Assembly: GCF_030867095.1 (NCBI RefSeq)
Contig: NC_081824.1
Span: 172,244,933-172,308,932, forward strand
Source: Alligator mississippiensis
Taxonomy: Eukaryota > Chordata > Crocodylia > Alligatoridae
DNA length: 64,000 nucleotides
Reading direction: 5' to 3'
Shown: in pieces, positions 48,700-60,305 of the stretch
Numbering within the stretch: position 1 is the first letter of the stretch
Layout: the number at the start of each line of letters is the position of its first letter
Translations under genes and position numbers: made by a program
The notes under the pieces: generated by a model
What the model was told of the DNA's origin: nothing
Databases searched by the model: none
Seen by the model: only the letters and a program-made list of their open reading frames with translations

Positions 48700-51600
48700 G
48701 CATTTTTTGGTTTGCCTTCTGATTCGTGGGCCTCTTGGATGCACCTAGGTCTCATGTTCAAGCTTCAGTTGTGATGGCTGGAAACTCACTTTTGTTTTTT
48801 AATGAAAGATGAGGTTCTCTCCTCATCAAGTGACTCTAGGAGCTGTTGCAAGCACAAGAGCTGATAACATGGAATTAGCATTCCTTTAATATGCTCTGCT
48901 TCTTAAGATGTATAACTTGGCTTAACGTATCTCAACCCACATTGGTTTTGGATGAAGTTTAGTTGAAATCAGTTTGCCTTTTTTAACACAGAAGTGGACA
49001 GAACAGAAGTGCATTCTGGCAGCACTGGGTGGATCTGTGTTTCACTTGATATAAATGTTCACCGTGTGTCAAAAGTAGCCATCTAAATTACCCCTACAAA
49101 ATACATGGCTGCATTGGTTACACGCAGGCACAAAATAATCAACACAAGGGGAATCTGAGAAAGGAATGGTCTAGTGGTTTGACCATGGGAGTGGTTGTCA
49201 GGTACTCCTGAGCTCTAATGGTAGTTCTACCTCTCTTTGCACAGGTCAGGGCCAGATCCAGACTATTCTCAAGCACCTACATTTAGGCTTCAGCATTCAT
49301 AAAAAATAGGGCCAGGTTCCCTCTACAGTGGGAGGAACTAGGTGCCTACAGGGCACATCTACACATCGCCCTACAGCAACATAGTGACAAGCTATGTTGT
49401 CGTATGGTGTGCTATGATGACATGGTGATCACGTGGACCTACACTTGATCGCTAGCTATGTCGCCGTAGTGGCGCACTCCCTGTTTATAGCGTGCCACTA
49501 CGGTGACATAGCAGGAAAATGTAAGCATGTGCTGCCTGCATGGCGCGGTGTGGGTGGTTACTACACCATGCTTTAGTACTTCCAAAGGGCCCAGTGCCAT
49601 AGCAATCTCACCATATGGTGATGTGTAGACACATCCACAGAGGACAATACAGATGGCCTATGTGTTGAAGAGGCAGGTGTCAATAAGAAACGTTTAGGCA
49701 CAGGAGTATGTCTGAACTCCTGCTCCTCATTAGAGCTTAGGTACTTGATCCAGGGCTGCACAGTGGGAGACTTTCTCTTATTGCAATCCAAAGCAACCAG
49801 GGAGATTGGTGCCTAAAGCATATGGACAGCATTTAGTTCATTATAAAATGCAGTACCCATGGTCGTGCTCTCTCAAAAACTCAGGTACTTGAAGTCATGC
49901 CACCCCTGCCCCCTTTTGCAAATAGTCTAGTGTTCAGAGCACTCGCCCAGGAAGCAGAACACCTGGGTTCTAGGCCCTTTCCAGCCTGAGGGGATTAAAA
50001 CCCTTATGGCCCACCTCCCAGGAAGTATCCTATTTACACTAAGAACCACCTCCGTTTTCCATCTCTACTCCTCCTGTTGAAGGTGGGCCACTGAGCTGTC
50101 AACGGTTCTAGAAACATGGGACTGAAGAGGGCATAAGCAAGAGGGAGCCTGACTCTTTGCCTTGCCGATGAGGGGATTCCTGGGTTTGATTCCTAAAATT
50201 GGACTGCATGAATGTTAGACAGTTCTGTTATAAGGAGGGGACCCCCACACAAAAAAAGAGGAGTAAACCTGGCAGCAGGGGCCAGCACCCAGGAATCGTC
50301 CCTTTGAGAGTATCCCTGGGTTACAGACATTTCTCCCTCATGCTTGTTCTCCTGCTATTTACATGACTCTTGTTCTTTTGACAGCTCAGTGGCCCAACTT
50401 CAATAGGAGGGATAGAAGGCTCATTGACTGTGCCAATTCTATGTCATTCTCCTGGGAAAGGAGGAGAGAAGGGAGCTCTATTCCTGGATTGGGTCTGCTG
50501 GATGACTTTGGGCAAGTCATGTTCCCTCTCAGTGCCTCAATTTCTTATCTGTAAAATGTGTATAATGATACTGACCTCCTTTATAATGAACTTTGGCATC
50601 CGTTGATGATGTAAGTTCTATGTATTATGATTGTTATTATTATCCTCATGTCCCGAGGGTGTTAAAATGCTTAGTTAGATAATGTGTGTAGGTAGAATGC
50701 TTGGAAGAGAAGTGCTACATTGCTGTTTTTTATTGCTTTATTTAGGGCTTGTATTTTAGAACTTGGTCACAAAAGCCTTTTAAAGTCAAAGTAAGTGTCT
50801 CGCCCGGAGTGCCTAGAATCAGTAGTCAGTTAATTTCCTAATATTTGTTCAAAAATAGTGTCTGAGAGGAGCTAACCTATTTTCCAGAACAGTGTCTTTA
50901 CAAAGTGGGTGAGGAGATAAGCAGGTCTAAGACTTGGTCTACACTTAAAGTTTTGCCAGTGTAGTTATGCCAGTTAGGAATAACAATAATAATAACATCA
51001 CATTCCTATTTAACACAGATGTGATGGCAAAAGCCCCATTGTACTTACAGCCATTCCAGCAAAAATCCTTTTGCCAGGATAGCGAATTTTGTTTGAGGAA
51101 CCAGTTTAAATTAGTCTTGAAATACTGTTAGTATATGCTATGTCTCCAGACGTGGTGGTGGTGGTTGGTATGGCTCTAGCCTGTCTGATGTAGGCAAGTC
51201 CTTAGAGCTGAGTGGGATAGAGATGGAAGACATACTTATACGGTAAAATTACCATCCCTAGTGGCAGAGCCCTCAAGTTCACTGCACTGTTCCCCATAGG
51301 CTGCCTCTGAAACCGGAAGCAGTGCTGTCCTGTCTGCACAGGGCTGCAGGTAGGTTAATTAACATCAGAGCAGCATGACAGGCACAGTCTCTCACCAGTG
51401 CTATGCTGCTCCTTGTCTAGGATGCACCCTGGTATGGTAAACTGACTGTGTAGAAGTGCTGTTGAATGGACATGCATTTTTCAAGGGACCATTCATAATT
51501 AGGACTGCTGAGAATCTTACCTATTCTCTCTTTTCTCTGACTTCAGGGCCCAGTTCACAGAACCTTTGCACAGGAGCATGCAGTGGCTTTGAAAAGATCT

Positions 51601-54600
51601 CACCTACTTTTTATCTTTATCCTTTGCCTTTTTTTAACTAAATCTGGGGGACTTAATATAGACGAGATCCAAAGTGAGTCTGCATCAGTCTTCATTTAAA
51701 AAAGGCAGTAATAGAGGGGAAAGGAATCAGCTGCTGAATGGTTAGGGCATTTGGTGAAGGGATGCTGGGTTAAAATGGATCACTTCAAAATGAAGTTGCT
51801 TTGTCACATTGTAAAGATACCACAGGCAGGTCAGAAATGGCCTACTTTAATAAGTGTGTGCTTATATTGCATTGAGGTCAGTGGTGCTTAAATGCATGAT
51901 TATAGCTAAATAAATCATGATTAAGTGTTTTGCTGAATCAGGGCTCAAGAGGGGTAAAGATCATGTCCTTCAGGAAAGAGCAAGTTTCTTTAAAGTCATT
52001 GTACATAAACACAACATATCAGTTTACTGATTACCAAGAGGCCACACGATTATTATTATGACCCAGAATGTACACACAAACAGCTCAACAACAGCTCAGC
52101 CTAAGGTACTGGGTGCCTGAGAAGGCCGGCTATCTTTTAATCTGTGGAAGACCAATAAGAAATGGACACTGTACCTGGGCTCGGCCTGGTTTGTGCACCC
52201 ATCTCTCCAGAGTGATAAGGTGTGCGTTGAGCCCTTTTCCCAGCTGATTGAGAAAGGCTAGGTTAAGTGGCACCCCAAACAAGGCATAAAACACACAGAA
52301 CACCTGACCAGCCACCGTACTGGGGGCCAGGTTACCATAACCTGCAGAGAAGAAGGAAAATTAACAGGACAATTGCATGACAAAGGCTTTACAGTCAGTC
52401 TGCTAGCCATCGGGGAACTTCCAGGGCTTGGGACTTTAGTTTACCTCTGTTCTATCCAGCCCCAGCAGTCTGCAGACTTGTACACACTTTTCTAGACTGG
52501 AGAAAATGGTATACCAGCTAGTTGGGCCTCAAGCATTGGCCACTATCAACCACCATTTCACATGGAAAAAATATTATTTGGAAATACCTTCCACAGTAGG
52601 GTTTTTATTTTTCAGCCCGGGTCTCTAATTTTGTGGCAAATTCAACCACTTGTTTGCATAAGCAGATACAATACATGCCTGCTACAAATGGAGAAGTCAC
52701 CCAGTCTACATATGCAAATGTATTTTTCCATATTCCAGATTAGGCATTGGTCTATTTTTGCAAGAACAGTAAACTGGTGTGCAAAAGGAATATGCACAAA
52801 TGGAGGTCAGCTGAAAAATTTGTTATGTAAATATACCGTACAATGGTAGAGGCTATTCTGACAGGACTATATTGTCCAGGAACTATTAATGATTTGGTCC
52901 TTCACAGGACAGTTGGAGGAAGCCCTTGTTTACAGAGGATGTGTTTAATAGAAGAGAGGACACCTCACCTATAGTGGTGACAACAGTTCCAGCAAAAAAG
53001 AAAGAGTTGCTGAAGTCCCAGTTGCTAGGGTTGGTAGAGTTTCCTTCTGGGTTGACCCCTTTCTCCCATGCTTCCATGATGACCTGAAGCAGAAGAAGAG
53101 GCCAAGAGAACACAGGTGAGCCACCCTCACAAGCTCAGGGTAGGAAGGTTGCCAGGTTAAAGGATGGACAACCAAATGATGATGAATAGACAGAAGTACA
53201 GTGTCACCAGCACAGATGTACCGTGAGCAGTGGGGTCACGAGAGAGCAGACTTGGGTCTGCAGGGCCGGTGAGATACCTCTTCTAGCACAACAAAGACCT
53301 GTGGAGTAAGGCTAGCCAAGGACCTGTGCACTCATCTGTAGAACTGTACCTTCTAAGCAGGACTCTTTCATTAACTAGTTGGAGGATGAAGGGAAGGGAA
53401 TACAAAGGGCATAAAAAATGCTCAGACTGGAGAAACAAAGTGAATTATGTCATTACAATAAAGCCAGGTGCTCTTCTCCTTCCTTCCAGCTCACCATCTC
53501 ATCTCAGACTTAAAGCTTCCCATGTGAGAGTGTGGGAGACACGACTGGATCATCTCTACTCCCTCTGTTTGAGCACTGAGGCAAAGCCTGTATTTTGCTT
53601 ATGATGTCTTCACTCCATGTCTTTACCAATCATCTCAAGCACCTTCCTCCCTGTCTGACACAGCACCTCTCAGCTGGAGTTAAATGAAGAGACATCTACT
53701 GCTGCTCTAAACGGTTTTCACCTACTGGGTGTTACAGGCGACAAAGACAGTGTACAAAGCAGGTACAACTCTGCAGATACCATTGCAATGAGTATTTTAC
53801 TTGTTGGACAAATAAATGGCTTCAAGTGAGTAGAACGTTTCCTAACTACAGTAACGTTCTGTTCACAAGGTAGTAGATATCTTTCACTCATCTGCTATGG
53901 TTCTGTGACTCTACATTTGTCATCCATCACTTGTGAGGTCCCACACCATCATGGCCCTCCTCCTTCCCTTAACAGCTGAATGCAACTTATTTGTGCACCC
54001 ATCACCCTATTCTTTTATTATTAGAAAAAGGGTTGCTGTTGAGTGACACAAGACATGGAGGTGCTAGAGTGTGCTGCCTCAACAAGGATTGCAGCCTCAG
54101 CTGGCCTAAGGAGCATGATATCCCCCCCATTTGTGCCATTGTCCTTCACAGCTCAGATCCTTGATGGCTGCTGGAAGTATTACCACTGCAGTGCCTCGGT
54201 ACTGGGCAGTCTGGGCTGCAGAGGTTCTGCAATATTAGTGGACATGCCCTGAATACTAACAGAACTTTTGGTTGGTTCTAGGTATAATACATTACATTTT
54301 TCTTTCAGTAACAATTCCAGCAGTGTTTGGGAATCTGCAAAGAGACTGCTACTTATCAGAATAAAGCTGCTGTGCATCTTACCATAGTCCATGCTATTAC
54401 AGCAATGCCATTCATATTTTTCTCCCTGCTGTCACCAACATGTTTGTACTAATCATTAAAAACTTCTCCTGGTTTTCCAGTGAGTTGGACACAACAAATT
54501 ATCCAAAGTCACTGCCTTATTTTCTATTTGGGAGTTATGAGAGAATGAAATTTTGAAATCTCCTAAGGGACAAGAAAATCTTGAAATGCCTAAGCCAGTT

Positions 54601-57600
54601 GCATAGCTAAGGGAGGAGAAAACTAGGGTACCAGCCCTGGGCATCAGTTTTGTTTTGGGGTGGGGGGGTGTAAAAGTAGTCACTGCTGAGCTGCTGGCCT
54701 GGCCCCATTGCCATTTCCAGAAACAGTCACTGATGCTGGCCTATGCACCACCAAAGTGCTCAGGTATACCTCTAATCACAGCCCTTTTCCTTTAAGAGTG
54801 TTGGAAACCATCTCAGCTATAACTCACAGACTGGAAAGGAGCAATCTTGGATTCTTTTCAGTTCAGAGTGTAAATGCTCAGAGGTGTAACCGCCATATCA
54901 CAAAGACCAGAAGGAAAACACAAGGCAATTTTTAAAATAAATTTTGAATCCTCTGGCTGTGTAGCACTCTTTCTGGACCATCATTTCCATAACCTGTCTC
55001 TGTGTGGCGTGGCTGCTTTGGGCACAGCACACCCGGAGAAACTGGCCATGCAGCAGGTATATTCAAGTGTGGAGAGATCATACCAATGCAAGAGGGATTT
55101 TTTAGGGGGAAAGCCAGCAGGCTTCAACCTCTATCTCTTCCTGAAGTTGGTGTAGAGTATGGCTGGAGGGAAAGGGAACCAGCTGGCATAACCACCATGC
55201 TGCATCAATCTGTGGCTACCCTTAGATGCTCTAATTTAATTTAATTTAAAAGTATAAGCCTTCCAGAGCTATACCAAAATCTGGTGACAGTACAGATGAT
55301 CTTTATGCCACCTTTGTGTTCCTTTCTTCCCCTGACATGTGGTACAGTCTCCTGAACTATAACCAAGTGGTTGACCAGAAGATATTTCAGTTGATTAATG
55401 GCTGAAATTGTGGGTATGGTTAGAGAGGTAACCATAAAAATGTCTTCTTCTGACTCAAGTTATCCATTTCCTATCTGTCTCCAGAGTCAAATTTGCTTAA
55501 TTTTCTGACAAAATAAGCTTTTATCAGGGATGGGGCCAGTGTTTGGATCTGGACTTTCCAAAAGTTTGGGTGTCTTGGCAAAGCAGTCTATCTTTCTTCA
55601 GGTTTTCATCAGTGCAGTTCCTATCAGGGCTGTGCAGGAGAGAGAATGGGGAAACTGGAATGATTGCAGATCAGTTCTGAGGTGCATCAGCAGAACTGCG
55701 GTGTTGGGGAGCCCAGGACTAGGAAAGGGAAGGCTCTTCAGATCCACTGCTCTGTTCTTTGCCCATCCATCACTCAGGTTTTCTTTTAGCACAGCACAAT
55801 CAGTGCAGCTGATGGAAATGTTGCTCTGTTACATGCAGAATCAGCTCAATAGTGATAAGATACGTGCAAGAATGAACCTTAGGTTTACTCCATGATCCTA
55901 GGGTATGGGGTTGTGGGGCTAGCAGGCAGAATATCCATCTTTTTACTTGTCACCTGAGCAAAGTGAGTCTGGTGACAATAACACACTGTGAGGACAGAGT
56001 CTGACAATATTGTGTACATAGTCACTTTTCAGAGTAGAGGCCCACTTCAGATTTATGAGACAGGCTTCTTTTGACGGTATAGCTAGATGATAAAAACTGG
56101 AGATGGTAGTACCTGAGAAGCAGGGATTTCATTTGGATGGAATTCCATTCCCACTTATTCATAGGTACTGGAGAGGCATTTAAAAGGGTCTGGGGGTGAT
56201 GATGAGCCCTAAACTTAACAGCCTGCCCTAGGCACTACTCTGCATAAGGCACTTAAGGCCTTGTAGCTGACAGTTTAGTGCCCTCTTCTGGTTTTCTGCA
56301 GAACAGGTGGCAGTTAAAGCACGTTCTTTGTATTTGCTACAAAAAACGAGCAGTTTTTCTCTCAATGACACCACTGCAAACCTGTGGCTTTAATAAAATT
56401 ATTTTGAAACAGAGAGGAGAATCTAGGCCTCAGTGAACTTTCTAAGCTATTCAAGACTGAACTAAATAACTGCTTAGCCCTATGAAAACATCTGGGTGGA
56501 GCTTAGAACTGGGAATCAGGATGCTCTTGGCTTTCTCTGCTATCATTAGTATTGTGCCAAACAGTGTCAGGCACTTGCCATTATATTTGTATCACAGCAT
56601 GGTTCTTATGGACAGGCAGAATAATTTGTTTTCTGCATCCTGTGTGATCTGCATTTCACTGTTTGCTCAAATCCAGCTACTAGATGTAGATCGGGGAAAT
56701 GTTGCTTAAGGATCTCTACCACAGTGAGGCAAGATTACAATGCAAACCTGGTATTCTTTTTGCAAAAGGTTGAGGGCCTGATTAAAACAGTTAACAGAAA
56801 GAGGGACACGGACCCTGAAACCTGATACATCTCAAGCAGGAAAAAGAGAGGGGTTTATTAATTTAGGGATTTCTTATGGTCCTGCCCTGGCAGTATTACA
56901 GTTAAAGAGATCAGCTGTCAGTGGCAGTAGAGAGGTTTGCTACTGGCCTTGACACTATTTTAAGGGACATATAAAAAGTGTTATTTAAACATCCACTTCC
57001 GTCTAGTCTCTACTGCACCAGGAGCAGGTCCAAGTTGCACTGATTACTTTGAACACAGGAAAAGAAACCAAACATCTCCCTGCCCATGCTATATGAAAAT
57101 TGACCTTTCATCCCTATAGATCTGGTTTCAAATCCTGCTTGAGATCACAAATGAAACATTTTATAGGTCTCTGTCTAGTTCAGGTTTCCTTCCGTCCAGG
57201 ACTACAGCACATACAGCACAACAATTTTCTGCATCTTCCACTGAGAGGCGTAGAGCTGGAATATCAATGGGTACTGTGGGATAGAGTTTGAAGGCAGAGG
57301 ATGGGGTGGAGAAGAAATGCAGAGATCTTGTAGATCTGGGGTGAGGTACATGGGCAGAGCATTATATATTTTTAAAGTTCTTCTCAGCACAGTTTCTGAG
57401 GGCAGAGGAGGGTACAGGACAGGAGGGGTTCAAACCTATTATAAGGCAGCCCCAAGGTGCATTCAAAGAGCTGCAAGTTTGGGGAGTCCAGGTGAGGTTC
57501 AAAGCAAAATGGTAGAGCTGCACAGAGGGACTGTGCAGAACATCTGCCTTTCACTAGTACAGCCAATTTTTTAGTGTCACCGAATTAAATCAATTTACAA

Positions 57601-57910
57601 ACTCATAGTAAAAATATACAACTCTCTTTAGCCCAAACCAGCCCATGACCTTGTGGGATTGGGGATTGCCGGTATCAGGGCAGATTGTACCTCTTACCTG
57701 CACAAACTGCTCCAGGGCTTGCCTATCCAAGCATGTGTAGTTCTCCAGAAACTTGAGCTTCTCTAGCTGGAATTGATCCCGAGACTGGGCCTCTGCCTGT
57801 TTCTCCAGCAGCTGGAACACCATAGCACCCAGAAGGAGGTAAAAGAGATACCCCAGCACCAGTGTCAGAGTCCAGCTGATCTGTCTGTTGCACACCATGA
57901 GGTGGGGCAT
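46033..57910 (-). CDS. KCNK16: KCNK16 (TALK-1) two-pore-domain K+ channel, complete gene, five coding exons
   Basis: Joining exons 57910-57698, 53083-52969, 52341-52175, 48316-48151 and 46256-46033 gives 885 nt, 294 residues plus stop, close to human KCNK16 (about 309). All four introns are GT/AG, with phases 0, 1, 0, 1. Layout by eye: M1 about residues 13-33; cap helices with the cap cysteine C60 in NYTC and glycosylation sequons N57 and N86; pore 1 filter TIGYG (108-112); M2 about 121-141; M3 about 168-188; pore 2 filter TIGFG (212-216); M4 about 235-255; short cytosolic tail. The match to TALK-1 is strong in every exon (AEAQSRDQFQLEKL, NSTNPSNWDF, AGQVFCVFYAL, YISIYRSLAAIW). Known role: dimeric outward K+ leak channel at the plasma membrane, activated by alkaline extracellular pH and prominent in pancreatic islets. 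R233 after pore 2 aligns by eye with the pH-sensing arginine of KCNK5. KCNK17 follows about 9.4 kb downstream on the same strand. Confidence 0.95.
46597..47200. mobile_element. hAT-type element in KCNK16 intron 4
   Basis: Ends CAGGGTTGTCAAACTC and, on the other strand, CAGGCATGTCAAACAT; flanking 8-mers CTCTAATA (46589-46596) and CTTTAATA (47201-47208) match at 7 of 8. GC-rich interior with repeats of GGCTGGAT/CCAGCC. 604 bp, no transposase. It sits wholly inside intron 4 (46257-48150). Confidence 0.75.
47210..48140. other. KCNK16 intron 4, 5' half, nothing firm recognised
   Basis: No alternative exon, RNA gene or clear repeat seen. Confidence 0.35.
48151..48316 (-). CDS. KCNK16: KCNK16 coding exon 4 (M3 and second pore)
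   Basis: The acceptor is CTCCTGCAG|GTGGTGC and the donor GTAG|GTAATGAAGG; 166 bp, phase 0 in and phase 1 out. It encodes M3 (LAIALFLATGTLFFLVFPPM), then FSYVEGWSYGEGFYF and the second pore helix and filter TLSTIGFGDYVVG. The phenylalanine in the second GFG filter is normal for K2P channels. Confidence 0.96.
48623..48699 (+). repeat. (TAGA)n microsatellite in KCNK16 intron 3
   Basis: About 19 uninterrupted TAGA units, roughly 300 bp upstream of exon 4's acceptor in transcript order. Perfect arrays of this length are usually polymorphic. Confidence 0.97.
49155..49250 (+). repeat. MIR-like SINE head
   Basis: GAATGGTCTAGTGGTTTGAC, CTCCTGAGCTCTAATGGTAG and TTCTACCTCTCTTTGCACAG follow a MIR-like order in the sense direction. 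Confidence 0.4.
49351..49636. mobile_element. Harbinger-like MITE, 3-bp TSD ACA, with internal hairpin
   Basis: Left end GGGCACATCTACACATC, right end inverted GGATGTGTCTACACATC; ACA flanks both sides (49348-49350, 49637-49639). An internal hairpin at 49454-49512 pairs GCTATGTCGCCGTAGTGG with its near-exact inverted copy across a ~10-nt loop. In KCNK16 intron 3. The ends resemble the GTCTACAC ends of crocodilian 'Chompy' MITEs as I recall them. Confidence 0.7.
49890..49975 (+). repeat. tRNA-headed SINE fragment (MIR-like)
   Basis: AGTCTAGTGTTCAGAGCACT (A-box side) and CACCTGGGTTCTAGGCCC (B-box side). Short and old. Confidence 0.4.
50405..50650 (+). repeat. MIR-type SINE
   Basis: TTGGGCAAGTCATGTTCCCT, CAGTGCCTCAATTTCTTATC, TGTAAAATGTGTATAATGAT, then ATTATGATTGTTATTATTAT follow the MIR core and tail in the sense direction. 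Confidence 0.65.
50935..51130 (+). repeat. Partial DNA-transposon-like repeat
   Basis: CTTGGTCTACACTTAAAGTT, then TTGCCAGTGTAGTTATGCCA and internal GCAAAAGCCCC/TTTTGCCAGGATAG words resemble a common sauropsid element beginning GGTCTACACT. The right end was not found. Confidence 0.4.
51140..52170. other. KCNK16 intron 3, 5' portion, nothing firm recognised
   Basis: No alternative exon, RNA gene or clear repeat recognised. Confidence 0.35.
52175..52341 (-). CDS. KCNK16: KCNK16 coding exon 3 (first filter end, M2, linker)
   Basis: The acceptor is CTCTGCAG|GTTATGG and the donor CCCAG|GTACAGTG; 167 bp, leaving in phase 0. It completes the filter (G)YGNLAPSTVAGQ, then encodes M2 (VFCVFYALFGVPLNLAFLNQ) and the cytosolic linker ending ERWVHKPGRAQ. 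The sequence follows mammalian TALK-1 closely, including FCVFYAL and the LNxLGxGLxAHL stretch. Confidence 0.95.
52969..53083 (-). CDS. KCNK16: KCNK16 coding exon 2 (first pore helix, 115 bp)
   Basis: The acceptor reads CAG|GTCATCATGG and the donor ATAG|GTGAGGTG. The exon encodes VIMEAWEKGVNPEGNSTNP onward to FFFAGTVVTTIG and stops inside the Gly codon of the first TIGYG filter (phase 1), the classic K2P splice position. It holds the second N-glycosylation sequon (GNST) and the first pore helix. Its 115-bp length equals that of KCNK17 exon 2 in this window. Confidence 0.95.
53084..57697. other. KCNK16 intron 1 (4.6 kb), nothing firm recognised
   Basis: No additional exon, RNA gene or confident transposon was recognised. 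A CTCF-like word lies at 56278-56291. A pure G run follows TGTTTTGGGGTG near 54655. Confidence 0.4.
57698..57910 (-). CDS. KCNK16: KCNK16 coding exon 1 (residues 1-71)
   Basis: Encodes the N terminus, M1 and the first part of the extracellular cap, ending LDRQALEQFVQ. The splice donor is CAG|GTAAGAG after a complete Gln codon (phase 0). I chose the ATG at 57910 (MPHLMVC) because M1 then begins about 13 residues in, as in mammalian TALK-1, and the -3 base is A. The frame stays open upstream to a Met at 58096, giving a 62-residue extension that does not look like any K2P N terminus and is probably 5' UTR. A further ATG lies at residue 5. The cap cysteine in NYTC is present; in K2P channels it forms the disulfide between subunits. 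Confidence 0.93.
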
Positions 57911-58220
57911 GCTGTTGCCGCGAGGTCTCAGCTGTCCTTGCTGAGTACTCACTAGATTAATGTTCAGAGAGGCAGACTGCCCAAGACACCAAGGAATCAC
58001 ACGGTCACGTTTCCAGCTATCGCTGCGCAGACTATGTTCAAACAACTTTAGGGTATCGGGCCTGTATGAAATGCAACTAATGCACACAGTTTTCATTCCC
58101 CTTCATCCTTTTTTCAGCCAGGAGTAAAATCACTGGAAAGCACTTATTATTTAATATTAATATTACGCATATCTTAGTTTTATAAATTGCTTTTTATCCA
58201 ACTATCTTAATGTGCTTCAA
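57911..58220 (-). promoter_or_regulatory. KCNK16 5' flank, likely 5' UTR and promoter side
   Basis: The region immediately upstream of the chosen ATG is open in frame to 58096. There is no CpG island and no convincing TATA box, in contrast with KCNK17. A separate 5' non-coding exon upstream is possible and would not be visible here. Confidence 0.3.
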
Positions 58221-58224
58221 TGAA

Positions 58225-58420
58225 TGGATGAAGCCTCACAAAACTACTGTGAGGGAAGCATCATCATCATTTTCTAGGCAGAGCAACGGAGGCACAAATG
58301 CGATAAGTGATTTATCTCAGGTCACACAATGAGTTGACGGCAGAGCCAGGAATAGACTGTTGGAATCTTATCTGTCAATACCTTCCTCTAAACATTAGAT
58401 CTCAGTACATAGAAACTCTA
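58225..58420 (-). repeat. MIR-type SINE
   Basis: TCATCATTTTCTAGGCAGAG, GGAGGCACAAATGCGATAAG, TTATCTCAGGTCACACAATG and GGCAGAGCCAGGAATAGACT follow the antisense order of MIR. Confidence 0.6.
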
Positions 58421-58429
58421 CGATCTCTC

Positions 58430-59380
58430 TGGTTATAGATTCCCTGGGACAAAGAAGAGCATGAAGCTGAATACACGGAAAAGTCAGTAGTTGCAGTCTG
58501 TACTGTGCAATCATTGGTGGCCTCACTGAATGCAACATGATGAAGCTTGTAAGCATCCTGAATTCAGCCTGGTCACAAGACAGAAATCCTCTCTGGATCC
58601 TAACCCTAGCAAGTTTTCTCTCCTGGCCTGTTGGCGCTGAACTCTGTCAGTTGACTCCGAAAAGCCTAGTCTGTAGATTTAGGGAATGAATCATTCATCT
58701 TTGCTGCTTCCACTTCTGGCTTGCCCTTTTAAGCCAAATACATGAAGGGGAAGGAGGGCTAAAGGTTAATCTTTAGCTAAAATGGTACCACAGACTCACT
58801 CAGGGGAACCTTAATGATTTTCATGCACTGCAAGGGAGATGGAGTTTAATAATTATTTTACATTAGGAAGAGCCTTACAAAGGCATCTTGGTCAAAATGT
58901 AATTGAATGAAAACATGGATACAGGTTTGGCTCTGTGGTTTTTCTGTCAAGCTTCATCCTGGTTAAATGCTCATGATACCTGTTTCCTTCCTTTGCTCAA
59001 TTATTGGGATTTTTTCAGGTGGGGACTAATACTTGGAGAAGTAGATTGATAGGCTATTTCAGTTCTCATTCACCTCTGGGAGAACCCATGTGCTGAAAGT
59101 TTGAAGTACTGTAGTCTGAGCACCCATTCTACTTTACACTGAGGATGGGCTGACTGGCAGGAAACATGGCATAGCTCATCCCCAGTAACTCATGAAAAAC
59201 GACTTTACCAGTATGGCAGATCTTGGAGTTGTCCTGGATCATCTGCAGGTGCTTTGTTGCTGTAGTGCAGGGCAGAGAGAGCCTGTTAAGAGAGATGCTA
59301 CACTAGAGGACTCAGAGTGTTGGACTCTGGCTCAGGTGGAGAGGAGTCGGGAGCTGAAATAAGAGTGATTGATACTGAGG
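58430..59380. other. Upstream of KCNK16, nothing firm recognised
   Basis: No KIF6 exon or other coding signal recognised. Confidence 0.35.
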
Positions 59381-59384
59381 TGTA

Positions 59385-60170
59385 CTTAGCTATGTTAGTC
59401 TGAAGTCAAATAAAGGCAGAATAGATTTGCGCTTTAGGTCCCTGGCAGATGTTACACTTAAGACATGGTTAACTAGTTAATCACCTTTTAAGTAGTGACC
59501 TGCCTACACGTTAATGAAATTAATGGCATGATAAAACGAGGAATAAACTACAAAAAGTGTAATAACTTTGTGGCTGGTTCCCATCATGTCTTAAATAGCA
59601 TATGCGGTCAGTCTGATTGGGGCTCCCAGCCTCCAGACTGCATGGGAGCCCTTGACTCCCAAGTGCTCCCCAGGGTGGGAGCCCCAGTCAAAAGCTCCGG
59701 CACATTGGAGTAAAGGGCTCTGAAGCTGGGGCCCCAATCAGCTACTGCTCTTAGCTGGGGGGCACAGCAGAACCGTTGACTCTGCTACACCTCCTGGCCT
59801 TGAGGGTCAGCTGGTTGGGGCTCTCTGCTCTGGGGTGCAGTTGAGGCGCAGCCTGAACCCCAGAGCCTGGAAGCCCTGACCAGGTGCCACTCCCAGCTGA
59901 TCCCACAGTGGAGACAGGGGCTCTGATATGCCCCCGTACCTGGGAGCAACTGCTAATCTGTAGTGTCAGCCTCTGGGACTCAGCAGAATCTGTAAATTGA
60001 CTGTATCCCAGATGCTGGGAGTTGCAGCTGATTGGGCTCCCAGCCTTGAAGGGGTGTATTCAAGCCCTCAACTCCGATATGCTCCCAAGGCTGAGAGCAG
60101 GGATTAGCTGATTGGCTTCCTAATTGCTGGTGCAGACAGTTCATCTCAACCTCCCTCTGCACCAGCAATA
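59385..60170. repeat. Unclassified repeat-rich stretch with GC-rich core
   Basis: TAGCTATGTTAGTCTGAAGT and AGGCAGAATAGATTTGCGCT at 59390-59435 resemble a widespread sauropsid repeat. From 59600 to 60120 the words GATTGGGGCTCCCAGCC and their inverted forms recur (59615, 59730, 60025), suggesting an inverted-repeat DNA element. Ends not resolved. Confidence 0.4.
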
Positions 60171-60305
60171 TGGCGCGATGGGGACCTGATCCCTGGTCCC
60201 ACAGTTGTGTCTCCAGCTACATACGTGAAGCACAATTTCTGGAATTATGCATCAGATTCCATTGCACCTTTAGGTGAATAGCAGCTGCCAAAGGCCTTAT
60301 AGATA

